Assembly (NCBI GenBank): GCA_016200325.1
Contig: JACQEZ010000001.1
Coordinates: forward strand, 428,070 to 492,069
Direction: 5' to 3'
From: Candidatus Manganitrophaceae bacterium
GTDB taxonomy: Bacteria; Nitrospirota; Nitrospiria; SBBL01; Manganitrophaceae
Length of the DNA stretch: 64,000 nt
Of the stretch, positions 45,924 through 53,827 are shown in pieces. A program made the translations under genes and the position numbers. The notes below the pieces were generated by a model, which was given only the letters and a program-made list of their open reading frames with translations, did not search any database and was not told where the DNA came from. The first letter of the stretch is position 1; the number at the start of each line of letters is the position of its first letter.

Positions 45924-46766
45924 TTAAGCCAACGTCACAAAAATAAAGAGGGCCCCTACAAACCCGATGATCGCCAGATGCGCCGCTTTCTTCGCCCGCC
46001 ATCCGATCGTGATCCGGCCGTGGAGAACCATCAAATAAAAGAGCCAGGTTCCCAAAGAGAGAACCTGTTTTGGATTCGTCGGCGTCCAAAACGAGCCGAA
46101 GGAATATTGCGCCCAGAGCGCTCCCGAGATAATCCCCAGCGTCAGAAGGGGGAATCCAAGGAGGATCGCTTTTTTGTTCCACTCGTCCAGCAGATCGAGT
46201 GAGGGAAGCTTGTAATAAAGGGCGTTAAACTGTTTGGATTTTAGAAAACTTTCCTGGAGAAGATACATAATCCCTGCGATGAATGCAATTGCAAAGGCAA
46301 CGATGCCGAGCAGTGAGAAAGTCGTATGGATGCCGAGCCAAATTTTGGTGAGACTCGGGTCGATTGTGCGGATCTCGTCGGGGAGGGCTGCGGCGGAGAC
46401 GAGCGAGAGAAAAGCAAGCGGGAGGATAAAAGAGCCGAGGATGTCAATCCCATAGCGAAACTCGACCAAAAAGAAGACGAGAACGATGGCCCAGGAAAAA
46501 AAAGAGATCGCTTCATGGAGGCTGGTGAAGGGAACATAGCCGGCCTGCCGAATTCGCATGACCAACGCGCCGGTATGGGCAATAAAACCGGCGGCGGTGA
46601 GGAGGACGGCAAGCCTCTGACTCCAAGGAGACCGAGTCGCCGCGTCTCCGAAAAGTGGATTCTTCCGGGTGCGTTCTCCTTTTCGATCCCAGAGATTGAT
46701 CAAGAAAAAGGCCGTTCCCAGGAAATAAAAAAGGAGGGTGATTTTGAAGAATAAAACAGTTCGCAT
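45924..46766 (-). CDS. Cytochrome c assembly protein, CcsA/HemX family
   Basis: A 280-residue polytopic membrane protein with eight hydrophobic segments. The CcsA-type WWD-like region is near LGTWLFYLMVLHGRITIGWRAKKAAHLAIIGFV, and periplasmic His residues (including FIAHTGALVMR and WLGIHTTFSLLG) suit heme handling. Members at the head of hem operons (HemX) lie beside hemA in Bacillus as well. I choose the ATG at 46766. The GTG at 46781 would lie only about 8 bases downstream of the predicted transcription start, and the ATG has AAGGTG upstream. It probably handles heme for c-type cytochromes or stabilises HemA. Confidence 0.85.
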   Translation of the reverse strand: MRTVLFFKITLLFYFLGTAFFLINLWDRKGERTRKNPLFGDAATRSPWSQRLAVLLTAAGFIAHTGALVMRIRQAGYVPFTSLHEAISFFSWAIVLVFFLVEFRYGIDILGSFILPLAFLSLVSAAALPDEIRTIDPSLTKIWLGIHTTFSLLGIVAFAIAFIAGIMYLLQESFLKSKQFNALYYKLPSLDLLDEWNKKAILLGFPLLTLGIISGALWAQYSFGSFWTPTNPKQVLSLGTWLFYLMVLHGRITIGWRAKKAAHLAIIGFVGALFIFVTLA

Positions 46767-46778
46767 TGAGATTAAATT

Positions 46779-46791
46779 CACCTTGAAGGTG
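46779..46791 (-). repeat. Perfect inverted repeat at the hem-operon transcription start
   Basis: CACCTTGAAGGTG is a perfect palindrome with 6-base arms and a single central base. It spans the predicted transcription start of the ccsA-hemA operon, about 5 bases downstream of the -10 box. Such a position would suit a repressor operator. It also contains the AAGGTG that may serve as the ccsA ribosome site. Confidence 0.45.
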
Positions 46792-46795
46792 CTAC

Positions 46796-46824
46796 ATTAT
46801 AGTCCCCGATAGTAGGGGTGTCAA
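46796..46824 (-). promoter_or_regulatory. Consensus sigma-70 promoter of the heme operon
   Basis: On the - strand, -35 TTGACA (46819-46824) and -10 TATAAT (46796-46801) match the full consensus and are separated by exactly 17 bases. It drives ccsA, hemA and the genes downstream. A CCCC...GGGG inverted repeat lies inside the spacer. The divergent gene at 46948 has its own promoter on the other side. Confidence 0.85.
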
Positions 46825-46881
46825 GCTTAATTCGGATGGGAGAACAAGGGGTTGTAACGAGCCATGCATCCCTGGGATTCA

Positions 46882-46911
46882 TTGACAAAGAATCGATGAA
46901 AGTGATAGATT
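46882..46911 (+). promoter_or_regulatory. Sigma-70 promoter for the first bifunctional nuclease gene
   Basis: -35 TTGACA (46882-46887) and -10 TAGATT (46906-46911) are 18 bases apart. The start would be near 46918, about 30 bases before the ATG at 46948. The site lies in the 180-base divergent gap with the heme operon. Confidence 0.6.
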
Positions 46912-46947
46912 GAACCTAAATCTTCCGGAGCGAAAAGGACATCAATC

Positions 46948-47403
46948 ATGTTGGTCCAAATGAAAGTGCGGGGCCTGATGTTTGACCCATATAATAATGC
47001 CTATATCATTATTCTCCGCGACGAAGAAAATACGGAAGTCTTGCCGATCTGGGTCGGTAAGCCCGAAGCGAATGCGATCAGCTTGGCGCTGGAAGGCGTT
47101 TTTACACCGCGGCCGATGACCCACGACCTCATCAAAAATATCTTGGATTCCCTCGATGCAAAAGTCATCAGTATTGTTGTCACAGACCTAAAGGACAACA
47201 CCTATTTCTCCAAGATCCATCTCATGTATCGGGACTCGGAATTCACAATCGATTCCAGGCCGAGCGATGCCATCGCGCTGGCGCTCCGCGTTGATGCCCC
47301 GATCTTTGCAACCGAAGGGGTCATCAAGAAGCAGAGTTCCGAAGAGCTGGACCGTTGGCTGGAGAATCTAAGGCCTGAAGACTTCGGAAAATACGACACC
47401 TAA
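46948..47403 (+). CDS. Bifunctional nuclease family protein (DUF151)
   Basis: A 151-residue protein with a BFN/DUF151 domain: VRGLMFDPYNNAYIIILRDEENTEVLPIWVGKPEANAI, then RPMTHDLIKNIL and SRPSDAIALALRVDAPIFATEGVI. These motifs define the family, whose members in plants and Mycobacterium have nuclease or stress roles. The short C-terminal tail (SSEELDRWLENLRPEDFG) matches the second copy at 48776. It forms a cluster with a JAMM-type protein and a lipoprotein. Substrate not known. Confidence 0.88.
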   Translation: MLVQMKVRGLMFDPYNNAYIIILRDEENTEVLPIWVGKPEANAISLALEGVFTPRPMTHDLIKNILDSLDAKVISIVVTDLKDNTYFSKIHLMYRDSEFTIDSRPSDAIALALRVDAPIFATEGVIKKQSSEELDRWLENLRPEDFGKYDT

Positions 47404-47473
47404 ATCGCGGCGTCGGTCTCCGTACCAAAAATTTCTCTCACAGGAAGTCAAGAAAGCGGAAAGAGGGGAAGCG

Positions 47474-48004
47474 GTGCAGGTCTATTTGAACGAGAATGTG
47501 TTCATTGGCTTGATCCTTTCTGCCGTGGAGGTGTATAAGAAGGAGTGTTTCGGTCTTCTTTTAGGATATCGAAATCCCGATAAATTCATTGTCGAGCATG
47601 CGATCCCTTATCAAAGCGTCAAACGGGGCCATAGCTGGACTGAACTCCGGCCGGATAAATGGACGCTGATTACCGAAGTATTGAAAAATTTCCCCAAGCT
47701 CGACGTCATCGGAGACTTTCATTCTCATACCATGTATCGGGATGTCCGGGCCGATGTTACGCTGAGTACGGAAGATATCAAGTACATGGATGAGGCCGAT
47801 CTTCAAATCGTCATCGCCGTGAATGAGAACAAGCGGGCGCGGTCGAAACTTTTCCAATTCGACCACACGGTCTCCGGCGCGCTCGATAAATATCAATTCA
47901 AGATCGCCGCCTATTACTTTGAACAAGGTCGGAGAAACGGAAATGCCCGCCCTAAGCTGGCGGAGATATCGGGTCCGCTTTCAACGCGAATCGGGCGGAC
48001 GTAG
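47474..48004 (+). CDS. JAB/MPN (JAMM) metalloprotease-like protein
   Basis: A 176-residue protein with a JAB domain. The general acid Glu24 (KECFGLLLG) and the zinc ligands H83 and H85 (DFHSHTMYRD) and S98 and D101 (LSTED) are in place. The loop between the second His and the Ser is longer than the usual HxHPx7SxxD, and the usual Pro is absent. JAMM proteins cleave isopeptide or peptide bonds, but no ubiquitin-like, E1 or E2 partner gene is near. The start is a GTG at 47474 after GAGGGGAAGC. It lies 70 bases after the first DUF151 gene. Function is inferred only at the class level. Confidence 0.78.
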   Translation: MQVYLNENVFIGLILSAVEVYKKECFGLLLGYRNPDKFIVEHAIPYQSVKRGHSWTELRPDKWTLITEVLKNFPKLDVIGDFHSHTMYRDVRADVTLSTEDIKYMDEADLQIVIAVNENKRARSKLFQFDHTVSGALDKYQFKIAAYYFEQGRRNGNARPKLAEISGPLSTRIGRT

Positions 48005-48011
48005 CCGCATT

Positions 48012-48044
48012 GAAGCTCCCCGCAGCCCGCTGCGGGGAATCTTC
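48012..48044. repeat. REP-like palindromic element
   Basis: A 9-base perfect stem TCCCCGCAG (48017-48025) and CTGCGGGGA (48030-48038) with loop CCCG is extended by GAAG (48012-48015) and CTTC (48041-48044). It lies 7 bases after the JAMM gene stop. No T-run follows, so it is a palindromic repeat rather than a terminator. Elements of this shape and base content are dispersed in many GC-rich bacterial genomes. Confidence 0.65.
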
Positions 48045-48149
48045 GACCCGAAAGGATGATAAAGACTCTATTTGTATCGCGCATCTCAACTTCTCAGCAA
48101 GCTGAGAGGAATGCGACGCGTGCGTGTTCAACCCCGGAGTGTCTTTCCA

Positions 48150-48746
48150 ATGATGAAACGCTCTCTTTTCTGGATTTGCAGCCTCGTGCTTTTTGGGTGC
48201 GCCGGCATCGACGATCTCTCGCGGGAAGACTACCGCCGGGGGGTGTTGTACATGGATAACCTCTCCACGGAGACGATCGCCGTCATGCCGATGACCGCAA
48301 AGGGTGTGGCGAATCGGCCCTACACGAAGACCGCCGAGTCGATCTTCTTCCGCGCGATGACCGAAATGCGGATGCACACCCACCTCATCTCTCCCGAGGA
48401 GGGACGTGAGAAGTTCAAAGCGAGCCATATGGATCCGCTTTTTGAAAAGCTGCAGGGGGACGTTTCGTTTAAGAAGGTGGCCCAGGAGAAAGACTTTCCC
48501 GAGGTGAAGAAGACGCTCGGCACCCGCTTTCTTCTTCAGACGGAACTCCAACGGGTGGAGGTGGTCGAAGGGGCGACGCAGGTTCGAATCACCGGACGCC
48601 TTTGGGATATCGAAATGGGGGACATTATTTGGGAGGGGACCGGAGAGTCGAGAGGATATCTCTTTTTGTTTTTCCCCCAGGCCCCCGCCACGTTTGAGAA
48701 GGCGATCGAGGTGGCGAGTCGAGGGTTGATCAAGCGGATCCCGTAG
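48150..48746 (+). CDS. Lipoprotein of unknown function (GNA1162/DUF799-like)
   Basis: A 198-residue lipoprotein. Signal MMKRSLFWICSLVLFGC, lipobox LFGC (Cys17). The mature part has VMPMTAKGV, KTAESIFFRAM, and DVSFKKVAQEKDFPEVKKTLGTRFLLQTELQRVEV, then RLWDIEMGDIIWEGTGESRG. This reads as an alpha/beta lipoprotein domain of the kind found in GNA1162/CsgG-like proteins. The ATG at 48150 or 48153 gives a proper signal; the longer frame to 48072 is unlikely. It is in the cluster with JAMM and DUF151 genes. Function not known. Confidence 0.72.
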   Translation: MMKRSLFWICSLVLFGCAGIDDLSREDYRRGVLYMDNLSTETIAVMPMTAKGVANRPYTKTAESIFFRAMTEMRMHTHLISPEEGREKFKASHMDPLFEKLQGDVSFKKVAQEKDFPEVKKTLGTRFLLQTELQRVEVVEGATQVRITGRLWDIEMGDIIWEGTGESRGYLFLFFPQAPATFEKAIEVASRGLIKRIP

Positions 48747-48775
48747 GTCCGCCGTTTTACGGATAGGGGGTTAGG

Positions 48776-49270
48776 ATGAATATCCCGTTAAAAGTACATG
48801 CCGTTATTTCCGATCCAAACACGGAGGCGCAGATCGTCATCTTAAAAGATGAGCAAAATATTGAGCTCCTTCCGATTTGGGTCGGCATGACCGAGGGAAA
48901 CGCCATCCGTTTTGCAATGGAGGGGATCGTTCCCCAGCGCCCGTTGACCCATGATTTATTGAAAGACATCTTGGGGCACCTGGGGGCTCAAATAGAAAAA
49001 GTGGTCATTCACGACCTCAACAACAACACCTATTTTGCAACGCTCTACCTGTTGCGCCGAAAAAGTACGGAGGCCCACGCTGAGGAAGAGAGCGGCGAGC
49101 CTTTTGAAATGACCATCGATGCCCGACCGAGCGATGCGATCGCCCTCGCCCTCCGCGCCCGCGTTCCGATCTATGTCACCGAAGAGGTCCTGCGGAGGAA
49201 ATCCTCAGAGAATCTCGATGAATGGCTCGAGCGGCTGAAGCCGAAAGACATCGGTCCTTACAACGCTTAA
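48776..49270 (+). CDS. Bifunctional nuclease family protein (DUF151), second copy
   Basis: A 164-residue relative of the protein at 46948: ISDPNTEAQIVILKDEQNIELLPIWVGMTEGNAI, RPLTHDLLKDIL and ARPSDAIALALRARVPIYVTEEVL. It has a 15-residue acidic insertion (STEAHAEEESGEPFE) before the last motif. The ATG at 48776 follows TTAGG 3-4 bases away. The two copies differ enough to be functionally distinct. It is 29 bases after the lipoprotein gene. Confidence 0.88.
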   Translation: MNIPLKVHAVISDPNTEAQIVILKDEQNIELLPIWVGMTEGNAIRFAMEGIVPQRPLTHDLLKDILGHLGAQIEKVVIHDLNNNTYFATLYLLRRKSTEAHAEEESGEPFEMTIDARPSDAIALALRARVPIYVTEEVLRRKSSENLDEWLERLKPKDIGPYNA

Positions 49271-49349
49271 TGACGCTCCCATCGATCGATCTTCCCTCCC
49301 TTTTGCCTCTCTTTCGGAACGGTGCAGATCGCTTTCCCCATCTTTCTCC

Positions 49350-49376
49350 TTGACAAAAGTAGGATAGTTGTATAAA
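49350..49376 (+). promoter_or_regulatory. Sigma-70 promoter for rplM-rpsI
   Basis: -35 TTGACA (49350-49355) is followed by TATAAA at 49371-49376 (15 bases) and TAAAAA at 49373 (17 bases). The true -10 is likely one of these overlapping hexamers in the AT-rich stretch. The start of rplM is about 40 bases downstream. Confidence 0.55.
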
Positions 49377-49419
49377 AATAAAACATTTTTCACGCATTCA
49401 CGTAGAAAAAGGACGGTTA

Positions 49420-49863
49420 ATGAAGACAATTGCATTCAAGGAAGCAGATATTCAGCGGAAGTGGTTTCTCGTTGATGCGGACGGAAAGACCCTCGGTCGG
49501 ATGGCGACGAAGGTCGCCGCGATCTTGCGCGGAAAACACAAGCCGATCTTTACCCCCAATCAGGATCTCGGAGACCATGTCATCGTCATCAACGCAGCGA
49601 AGGTGGTCCTAACGGCGGGAAAAGCGGCGCGCAAAAAATATTATCACCACAGCGGTTACATGAAGGGGGGCCTCAAAGAGACGACGGCGGAGAAGCTGTT
49701 GCGTGAGAAGCCGGAACGGGTGGTCACCTATGCGATCAATGGGATGCTTCCAAAGACCAAGTTGGGCAATGCCATGGCAAAGAAGCTAAAGGTTTACGCA
49801 GGGCCGGAGCATCCGCACCAAGCGCAAGGTCCAGAGGTTCTTGAGATCAAGGAGAGGGGTTAA
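49420..49863 (+). CDS. rplM: 50S ribosomal protein L13
   Basis: A 147-residue protein of normal length. WFLVDADGKTLGRMATKVAAILRGKHKPIF at the start, GDHVIVINAAKVVLTAGKAARKKYYHHSGY, and AINGMLPKTKLGNAMAKKLKVYAGPEHPHQAQGP at the end are the family signatures. It binds 23S rRNA early in 50S assembly. It precedes rpsI by 3 bases, the universal L13-S9 pair. Confidence 0.98.
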   Translation: MKTIAFKEADIQRKWFLVDADGKTLGRMATKVAAILRGKHKPIFTPNQDLGDHVIVINAAKVVLTAGKAARKKYYHHSGYMKGGLKETTAEKLLREKPERVVTYAINGMLPKTKLGNAMAKKLKVYAGPEHPHQAQGPEVLEIKERG

Positions 49864-49866
49864 GGG

Positions 49867-50259
49867 ATGGCCGCAACACGTTATTTTGCAGTCGGTAAAA
49901 GAAAAAACGCCACGGCACGGGTTTGGCTGGAACCGGGAGAGGGGCGGATCCTGGTCAATGGAAAGCCTTCCGAGGAGTATTTCCCCCGTCAGGCTTGGAA
50001 ATACCTCCTGCTTCAGCCCTTCCAGCTGTCGGAAACGGTCGGCCGGTATAATGCGGTCGCCACCGTTCATGGCGGCGGGCTCAGCGGCCAGGCGGGGGCG
50101 CTTCGTCACGGGATCTCGAAGGCCCTTCTCGAAGTGGTCCCTCAGGCCCGAACGGCGCTGAAAAAAGAGGGATTGCTCACCCGCGATCCGAGAGTGAAGG
50201 AGAGAAAGAAATACGGGCAGAAGGGGGCGCGAAAGCGTTTCCAATACTCCAAGCGGTAA
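49867..50259 (+). CDS. rpsI: 30S ribosomal protein S9
   Basis: A 130-residue protein of usual length. YFAVGKRKNATARVWLEPGEG and GRYNAVATVHGGGLSGQAGALRHGISKALL identify it, and the basic C-terminus (KKYGQKGARKRFQYSKR) reaches the decoding centre in the ribosome. ATG follows AAGGG. A strong terminator follows. Confidence 0.98.
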   Translation: MAATRYFAVGKRKNATARVWLEPGEGRILVNGKPSEEYFPRQAWKYLLLQPFQLSETVGRYNAVATVHGGGLSGQAGALRHGISKALLEVVPQARTALKKEGLLTRDPRVKERKKYGQKGARKRFQYSKR

Positions 50260-50286
50260 CATTTCTCTTCAGTTCAAATTTCGACG

Positions 50287-50315
50287 GGGAAGGTCTTCGA
50301 CCTTCCCTTTTTTTT
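50287..50315 (+). terminator. Rho-independent terminator after rpsI
   Basis: GGGAAGGTC (50287-50295) and GACCTTCCC (50299-50307) form a perfect 9-base stem with loop TTC, followed by eight T (50308-50315). It ends the rplM-rpsI transcript. Confidence 0.9.
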
Positions 50316-50404
50316 AACATCTTTACGGTAAATGCGGGTGGGACAACCGTCCAGGTTTTCTGAAACGGACGAGACCTCCTCCCGCGGAAGCGATCGAGGA
50401 AGAA

Positions 50405-51442
50405 ATGGCCCTTAAAGTTGCCATCGCCGGCGCCACAGGTTATACCGGAGGGGAGCTCCTCCGGCTCCTCTCCCAGCATCCGAAGGTCGAGGTGGTCAGC
50501 GTCACCTCCGAGCAATCGGCCGGGGAGCCGCTGACAAACCGGCTTCCCTCTCTGAGGGGCTATTACGACCTGACGCTCGAAGCGTTCGATCCGAAAAAAA
50601 TGGCGGAGAAGGCCGACCTCATCTTTCTTGCGCTCTCCCATACCCAGGCGCAGGAACCGGTGCGGCAGCTGATCGATGCGGGGAAAAAGGTGATCGATCT
50701 CTCCGCCGATTACCGCCTCCGCTCCGCCGCGCTTTATGAGTCGTGGTACCACGCGCCGCATACCCATCCCGAGCTGTTGAAGGAAGCGGCGTATGGCCTG
50801 ACCGAAGTCTACCGGCACGACATTGCGCGGAGCAATCTCGTTGCGAATCCCGGCTGTTATCCGACCGGGACGCTGCTTCTGCTCTATCCCTTTTTGGAAA
50901 AGGGATGTGTCGACGCAACCCGCGAGATCATCATCGATGCGAAGTCGGGGCTCTCCGGGGCGGGACGAACCCCCTCCGCGAAGGCGCATTTTACCGAAGT
51001 CCACGAAGGGATGGTCGCTTACAATATCGGAACGCACCGGCATCTCCCCGAGATCGAGCAGGAGATTCGGCGGATCGGCGGGAAGAAGCGGACGACCCTC
51101 TTCACCCCCTATCTGTTGCCGGTCAATCGGGGGATTTTGACCACGATCTATCTCCCCCTCAATGAGAAGTTCAACCAAAAAAGGTTGGAATCGATCTTGG
51201 ATCTTTACCGAGGGGAGCCGTTTATTCGAAGGGTGCAGGGATCGCCGAACCTCGCCCATGTCCGCGGCTCCAATTTCTGCGACATCGCCGTCTTCGCCAC
51301 CCCCTCCGGCCGGACCGCGATTTTGATGTCGGCAATCGATAACCTGGTGAAGGGGGCCTCGGGCCAGGCGATTCAAAATATGAACGTCATGATGGGATGG
51401 GAGGAGCGGTTGGGGCTGGCCGCCCCCGGTCTTTTCCCCTGA
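50405..51442 (+). CDS. argC: N-acetyl-gamma-glutamyl-phosphate reductase
   Basis: A 345-residue arginine-pathway enzyme that reduces N-acetylglutamyl phosphate with NADPH. The Rossmann start is VAIAGATGYTGGELLRLLSQHP; the catalytic Cys is in NPGCYPTG. KSGLSGAGRTPSAKAHFTEVHEGMVAYNIG and GSNFCDIAVF complete the pattern. Length is normal. argJ follows after 17 bases, a common pair. Confidence 0.97.
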   Translation: MALKVAIAGATGYTGGELLRLLSQHPKVEVVSVTSEQSAGEPLTNRLPSLRGYYDLTLEAFDPKKMAEKADLIFLALSHTQAQEPVRQLIDAGKKVIDLSADYRLRSAALYESWYHAPHTHPELLKEAAYGLTEVYRHDIARSNLVANPGCYPTGTLLLLYPFLEKGCVDATREIIIDAKSGLSGAGRTPSAKAHFTEVHEGMVAYNIGTHRHLPEIEQEIRRIGGKKRTTLFTPYLLPVNRGILTTIYLPLNEKFNQKRLESILDLYRGEPFIRRVQGSPNLAHVRGSNFCDIAVFATPSGRTAILMSAIDNLVKGASGQAIQNMNVMMGWEERLGLAAPGLFP

Positions 51443-51459
51443 GTTTTATCTGAGGCGAT

Positions 51460-52680
51460 ATGGAACAGCTGGAGCAGGTAGAACAGATTGAAGGAGGGAT
51501 CACCTCGGTCGACGGCTTTTCCGCCGCCGGCATCACTGCCGGCATTAAAAAGGTAGAGAAGTCCGACCTTGCCATGATCTTCTCCGACACCCTCTGTACT
51601 GCGGCCGGCGTCTTCACGCAGAATCAATTCCCGGCCCCGCCGCTGTTGCTCGACCAGCGCCATCTGCGCAAGCGAAGCGGCCAAGCGATCATTGCTAACA
51701 GCGGCAACGCCAATGCTTTCACCGGAGCGCGCGGCTACCAAGACGCCCTTCAGATGGCGGAGGCGACCGCGCAGGCGCTCGGCATTTCCACGGAGGCGGT
51801 TTATGTCGCCTCCACCGGCGTCATCGGGGCGCCGCTGCCGATTGAAAAAATCGTCGGCGCCATTCCGCGACTCGCTTCGAAACTCTCCAGAGAAGGAGGG
51901 GGTGCCGCGGCGGAGGCGATCATGACCACCGATACCTTCCGAAAAGAGACGGCCTGGGTCGGCGCGGTCGGCCGCCAGGAGATCCGGATCGGCGGGATCG
52001 CCAAGGGGTCGGGGATGATCCACCCTAACATGGCGACGATGCTTGCCTTTTTGTCGACCGATGTCGCCATCTCCCCCCCGCTGTTGCAGGAAGCGCTGCG
52101 GCAGTCGGTCGATCGCTCTTTCCATTGCATCACCGTCGATGGCGACACCAGCACCAACGATCTCGTTCTCTGCTTTGCCAACGGTCGGCGCGGCAAAAAA
52201 ATCGAATCGAAAGGAAAAGCCTACCGGCAGTTTGTCGCCTTGCTGGAAGCGGCCTGTCTTTCGCTCGCGAAATCGATCGTCCGGGATGGCGAAGGGGCGA
52301 CGAAGCTGATTGAGATCGAGGTCGTCGGCGCCCGCAGCGATCAGGCGGCGCGGAAGGTGGCCCGGTCGGTCGCCGCCTCCAGCCTGGTGAAGACCGCTTT
52401 TTTCGGCGAGGATGCGAATTGGGGAAGGATCGTGGCGGCGATCGGAAATGCCGGTGTCCCGCTCCGTCCCGATCAGATCACCCTGACCTTTGGGGAAATT
52501 CCCCTGGTACAAAGGGGTATTTATCTGGGGAAAGAGGCAGAGTCGGCGGTGGCGCGCCTTCTTAAAGAGCGGGAAATTGAATTGACGATCGATCTCCACG
52601 CCGGAAAGGGGCGATCGGTCTGCTGGACCTCGGATCTCAGCCTCGACTATGTCAAAATCAATGCCGACTATCGAAGCTGA
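51460..52680 (+). CDS. argJ: Glutamate N-acetyltransferase (ornithine acetyltransferase)
   Basis: A 406-residue Ntn-type enzyme that transfers acetyl from acetylornithine to glutamate. The self-cleavage site is in KGSGMIHPNMATMLAFLSTD, with the Thr of NMATML as nucleophile. NSGNANAFTGARGYQDALQM, FHCITVDGDTSTNDLVL and FFGEDANWGRI are family signatures, and it ends NADYRS. It recycles the acetyl group with argC upstream. A terminator follows within 20 bases. Confidence 0.97.
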   Translation: MEQLEQVEQIEGGITSVDGFSAAGITAGIKKVEKSDLAMIFSDTLCTAAGVFTQNQFPAPPLLLDQRHLRKRSGQAIIANSGNANAFTGARGYQDALQMAEATAQALGISTEAVYVASTGVIGAPLPIEKIVGAIPRLASKLSREGGGAAAEAIMTTDTFRKETAWVGAVGRQEIRIGGIAKGSGMIHPNMATMLAFLSTDVAISPPLLQEALRQSVDRSFHCITVDGDTSTNDLVLCFANGRRGKKIESKGKAYRQFVALLEAACLSLAKSIVRDGEGATKLIEIEVVGARSDQAARKVARSVAASSLVKTAFFGEDANWGRIVAAIGNAGVPLRPDQITLTFGEIPLVQRGIYLGKEAESAVARLLKEREIELTIDLHAGKGRSVCWTSDLSLDYVKINADYRS

Positions 52681-52696
52681 TTTTGAGGTTGTATCG

Positions 52697-52738
52697 GGGG
52701 AGAGCGACCCGACTTTACGAGGGCCGCTCCCCTTTTTT
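52697..52738 (+). terminator. Rho-independent terminator after argJ
   Basis: GGGGAG...CGACCC (52697-52710) pairs with GGGCCGCTCCCC (52721-52732) through a stem with small bulges, followed by a T-run (52733-52738). It lies 16 bases after the argJ stop and separates the arg genes from rpsB. Confidence 0.8.
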
Positions 52739-52851
52739 CTTGTTGCAAATTAAGCTATACTTGTGTTAGTTTTTTAAATCTCGTCATCTGGCACGTTCTG
52801 TGATTGAGATCCTGTAACATCTGAACTTTAAAGATCAAAACAAAATACACA

Positions 52852-52951
52852 CGCTCCCTGCTGGGCGAGGTCCCCGATGGAGAGACACAGTCATCGGGTA
52901 GCCCTTCCATTTTTGTCACTGTCGTTGTCACGGCGTTGTGATGCGGGAGCG
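52852..52951 (+). promoter_or_regulatory. Structured rpsB leader, possible S2 autoregulatory element
   Basis: The leader before rpsB can form nested stems. CGCTCCC (52852-52858) pairs with GGGAGCG (52945-52951). Inside that, GGGC (52863-52866) pairs with GCCC (52901-52904) and CCCGATG (52873-52879) with CATCGGG (52892-52898). Many bacteria control rpsB by an S2-binding leader, so this fold is a candidate. A TATACT hexamer at 52756-52761 might be the promoter -10, but no good -35 is seen. No open reading frame of interest lies in this 298-base gap. Confidence 0.5.
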
Positions 52952-52978
52952 GAGGCGAAGACCAAATAAGGAGAAGTC

Positions 52979-53773
52979 ATGATTGAAATGAAGGAACTAC
53001 TGGAAGCCGGTGTTCATTTCGGACACCAAACGAACCGATGGAATCCGAAAATGGCGAAGTACATTTTCGGAGAGCGGAACGACATTTATATTATCGACCT
53101 GCAGAAGACCGTTAAGAAATTCGGAGTGGCATCCGATTTCGTAACGAATCTGGTCGCCCAGGGCGGAAGCCTCCTGTTTGTCGGGACGAAGCGGCAGGCG
53201 CAGGAGATTATCGATTCCGAGACGAAACGATGCGGCATGTTCTACGTGAATCATCGGTGGCTCGGGGGAATGCTGACGAACTTCGCGACCATTCGAAAGA
53301 GCATCGAAAAATTGAAGAAACTCGAAGTGTCCCGTGAAGACGGCACTTACGAGCGGCTGCCGAAAAAAGAGGTCAACCAGCTGGAGAAAGAGCGGGAACA
53401 CCTCGAGTGGAACCTCGGCGGGATCAAGGAGATGCGGAACCTCCCCGGCGCGATTTTCGTCATCGACACCATCAAGGAGCGAACCGCCGTCTTAGAGGCG
53501 AACCGGCTCGGCATCCCGGTGATCGCCGTCGTCGATACCAACTGCAATCCCGACGAGATCGACTATGTGATTCCGGGAAACGATGATGCGATCCGGTCGA
53601 TTCGATTGATTACCAGTAAAATCGCCGATGCGGCATTGGAAGGTCGGCGCATTCGGGAGAAGTCCCATTCCGAGAAATCCGCTCCCGCCGCAGCCCCCGA
53701 GATGAAGCCGGAGCCGGCGATGGCCACAGCAGCAACAGCGGCGGAGGGAGCGCCCGGCCCGGCCGGGTCATAA
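52979..53773 (+). CDS. rpsB: 30S ribosomal protein S2
   Basis: A 264-residue protein. [30 protein letters not shown] at the start, [28 protein letters not shown] and [32 protein letters not shown] identify it. The last 35 residues form an Ala/Pro/Glu-rich tail beyond the core fold. ATG follows AAGGAGAAGTC. It heads the rpsB-tsf-pyrH-frr set, in the order shared by most bacteria. Confidence 0.98.
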   Translation: MIEMKELLEAGVHFGHQTNRWNPKMAKYIFGERNDIYIIDLQKTVKKFGVASDFVTNLVAQGGSLLFVGTKRQAQEIIDSETKRCGMFYVNHRWLGGMLTNFATIRKSIEKLKKLEVSREDGTYERLPKKEVNQLEKEREHLEWNLGGIKEMRNLPGAIFVIDTIKERTAVLEANRLGIPVIAVVDTNCNPDEIDYVIPGNDDAIRSIRLITSKIADAALEGRRIREKSHSEKSAPAAAPEMKPEPAMATAATAAEGAPGPAGS

Positions 53774-53827
53774 GGGGCCCCCTTCATTCGTAGTGGAGCT
53801 GTTTCGAGTTTTTAGAAAGGAAAGAGC

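Noticed and set aside
48072..48149. Extended N-terminus of the GNA1162-like lipoprotein
   Set aside because: The extra residues would bury the signal peptide; the ATG pair at 48150/48153 gives a normal lipoprotein signal.
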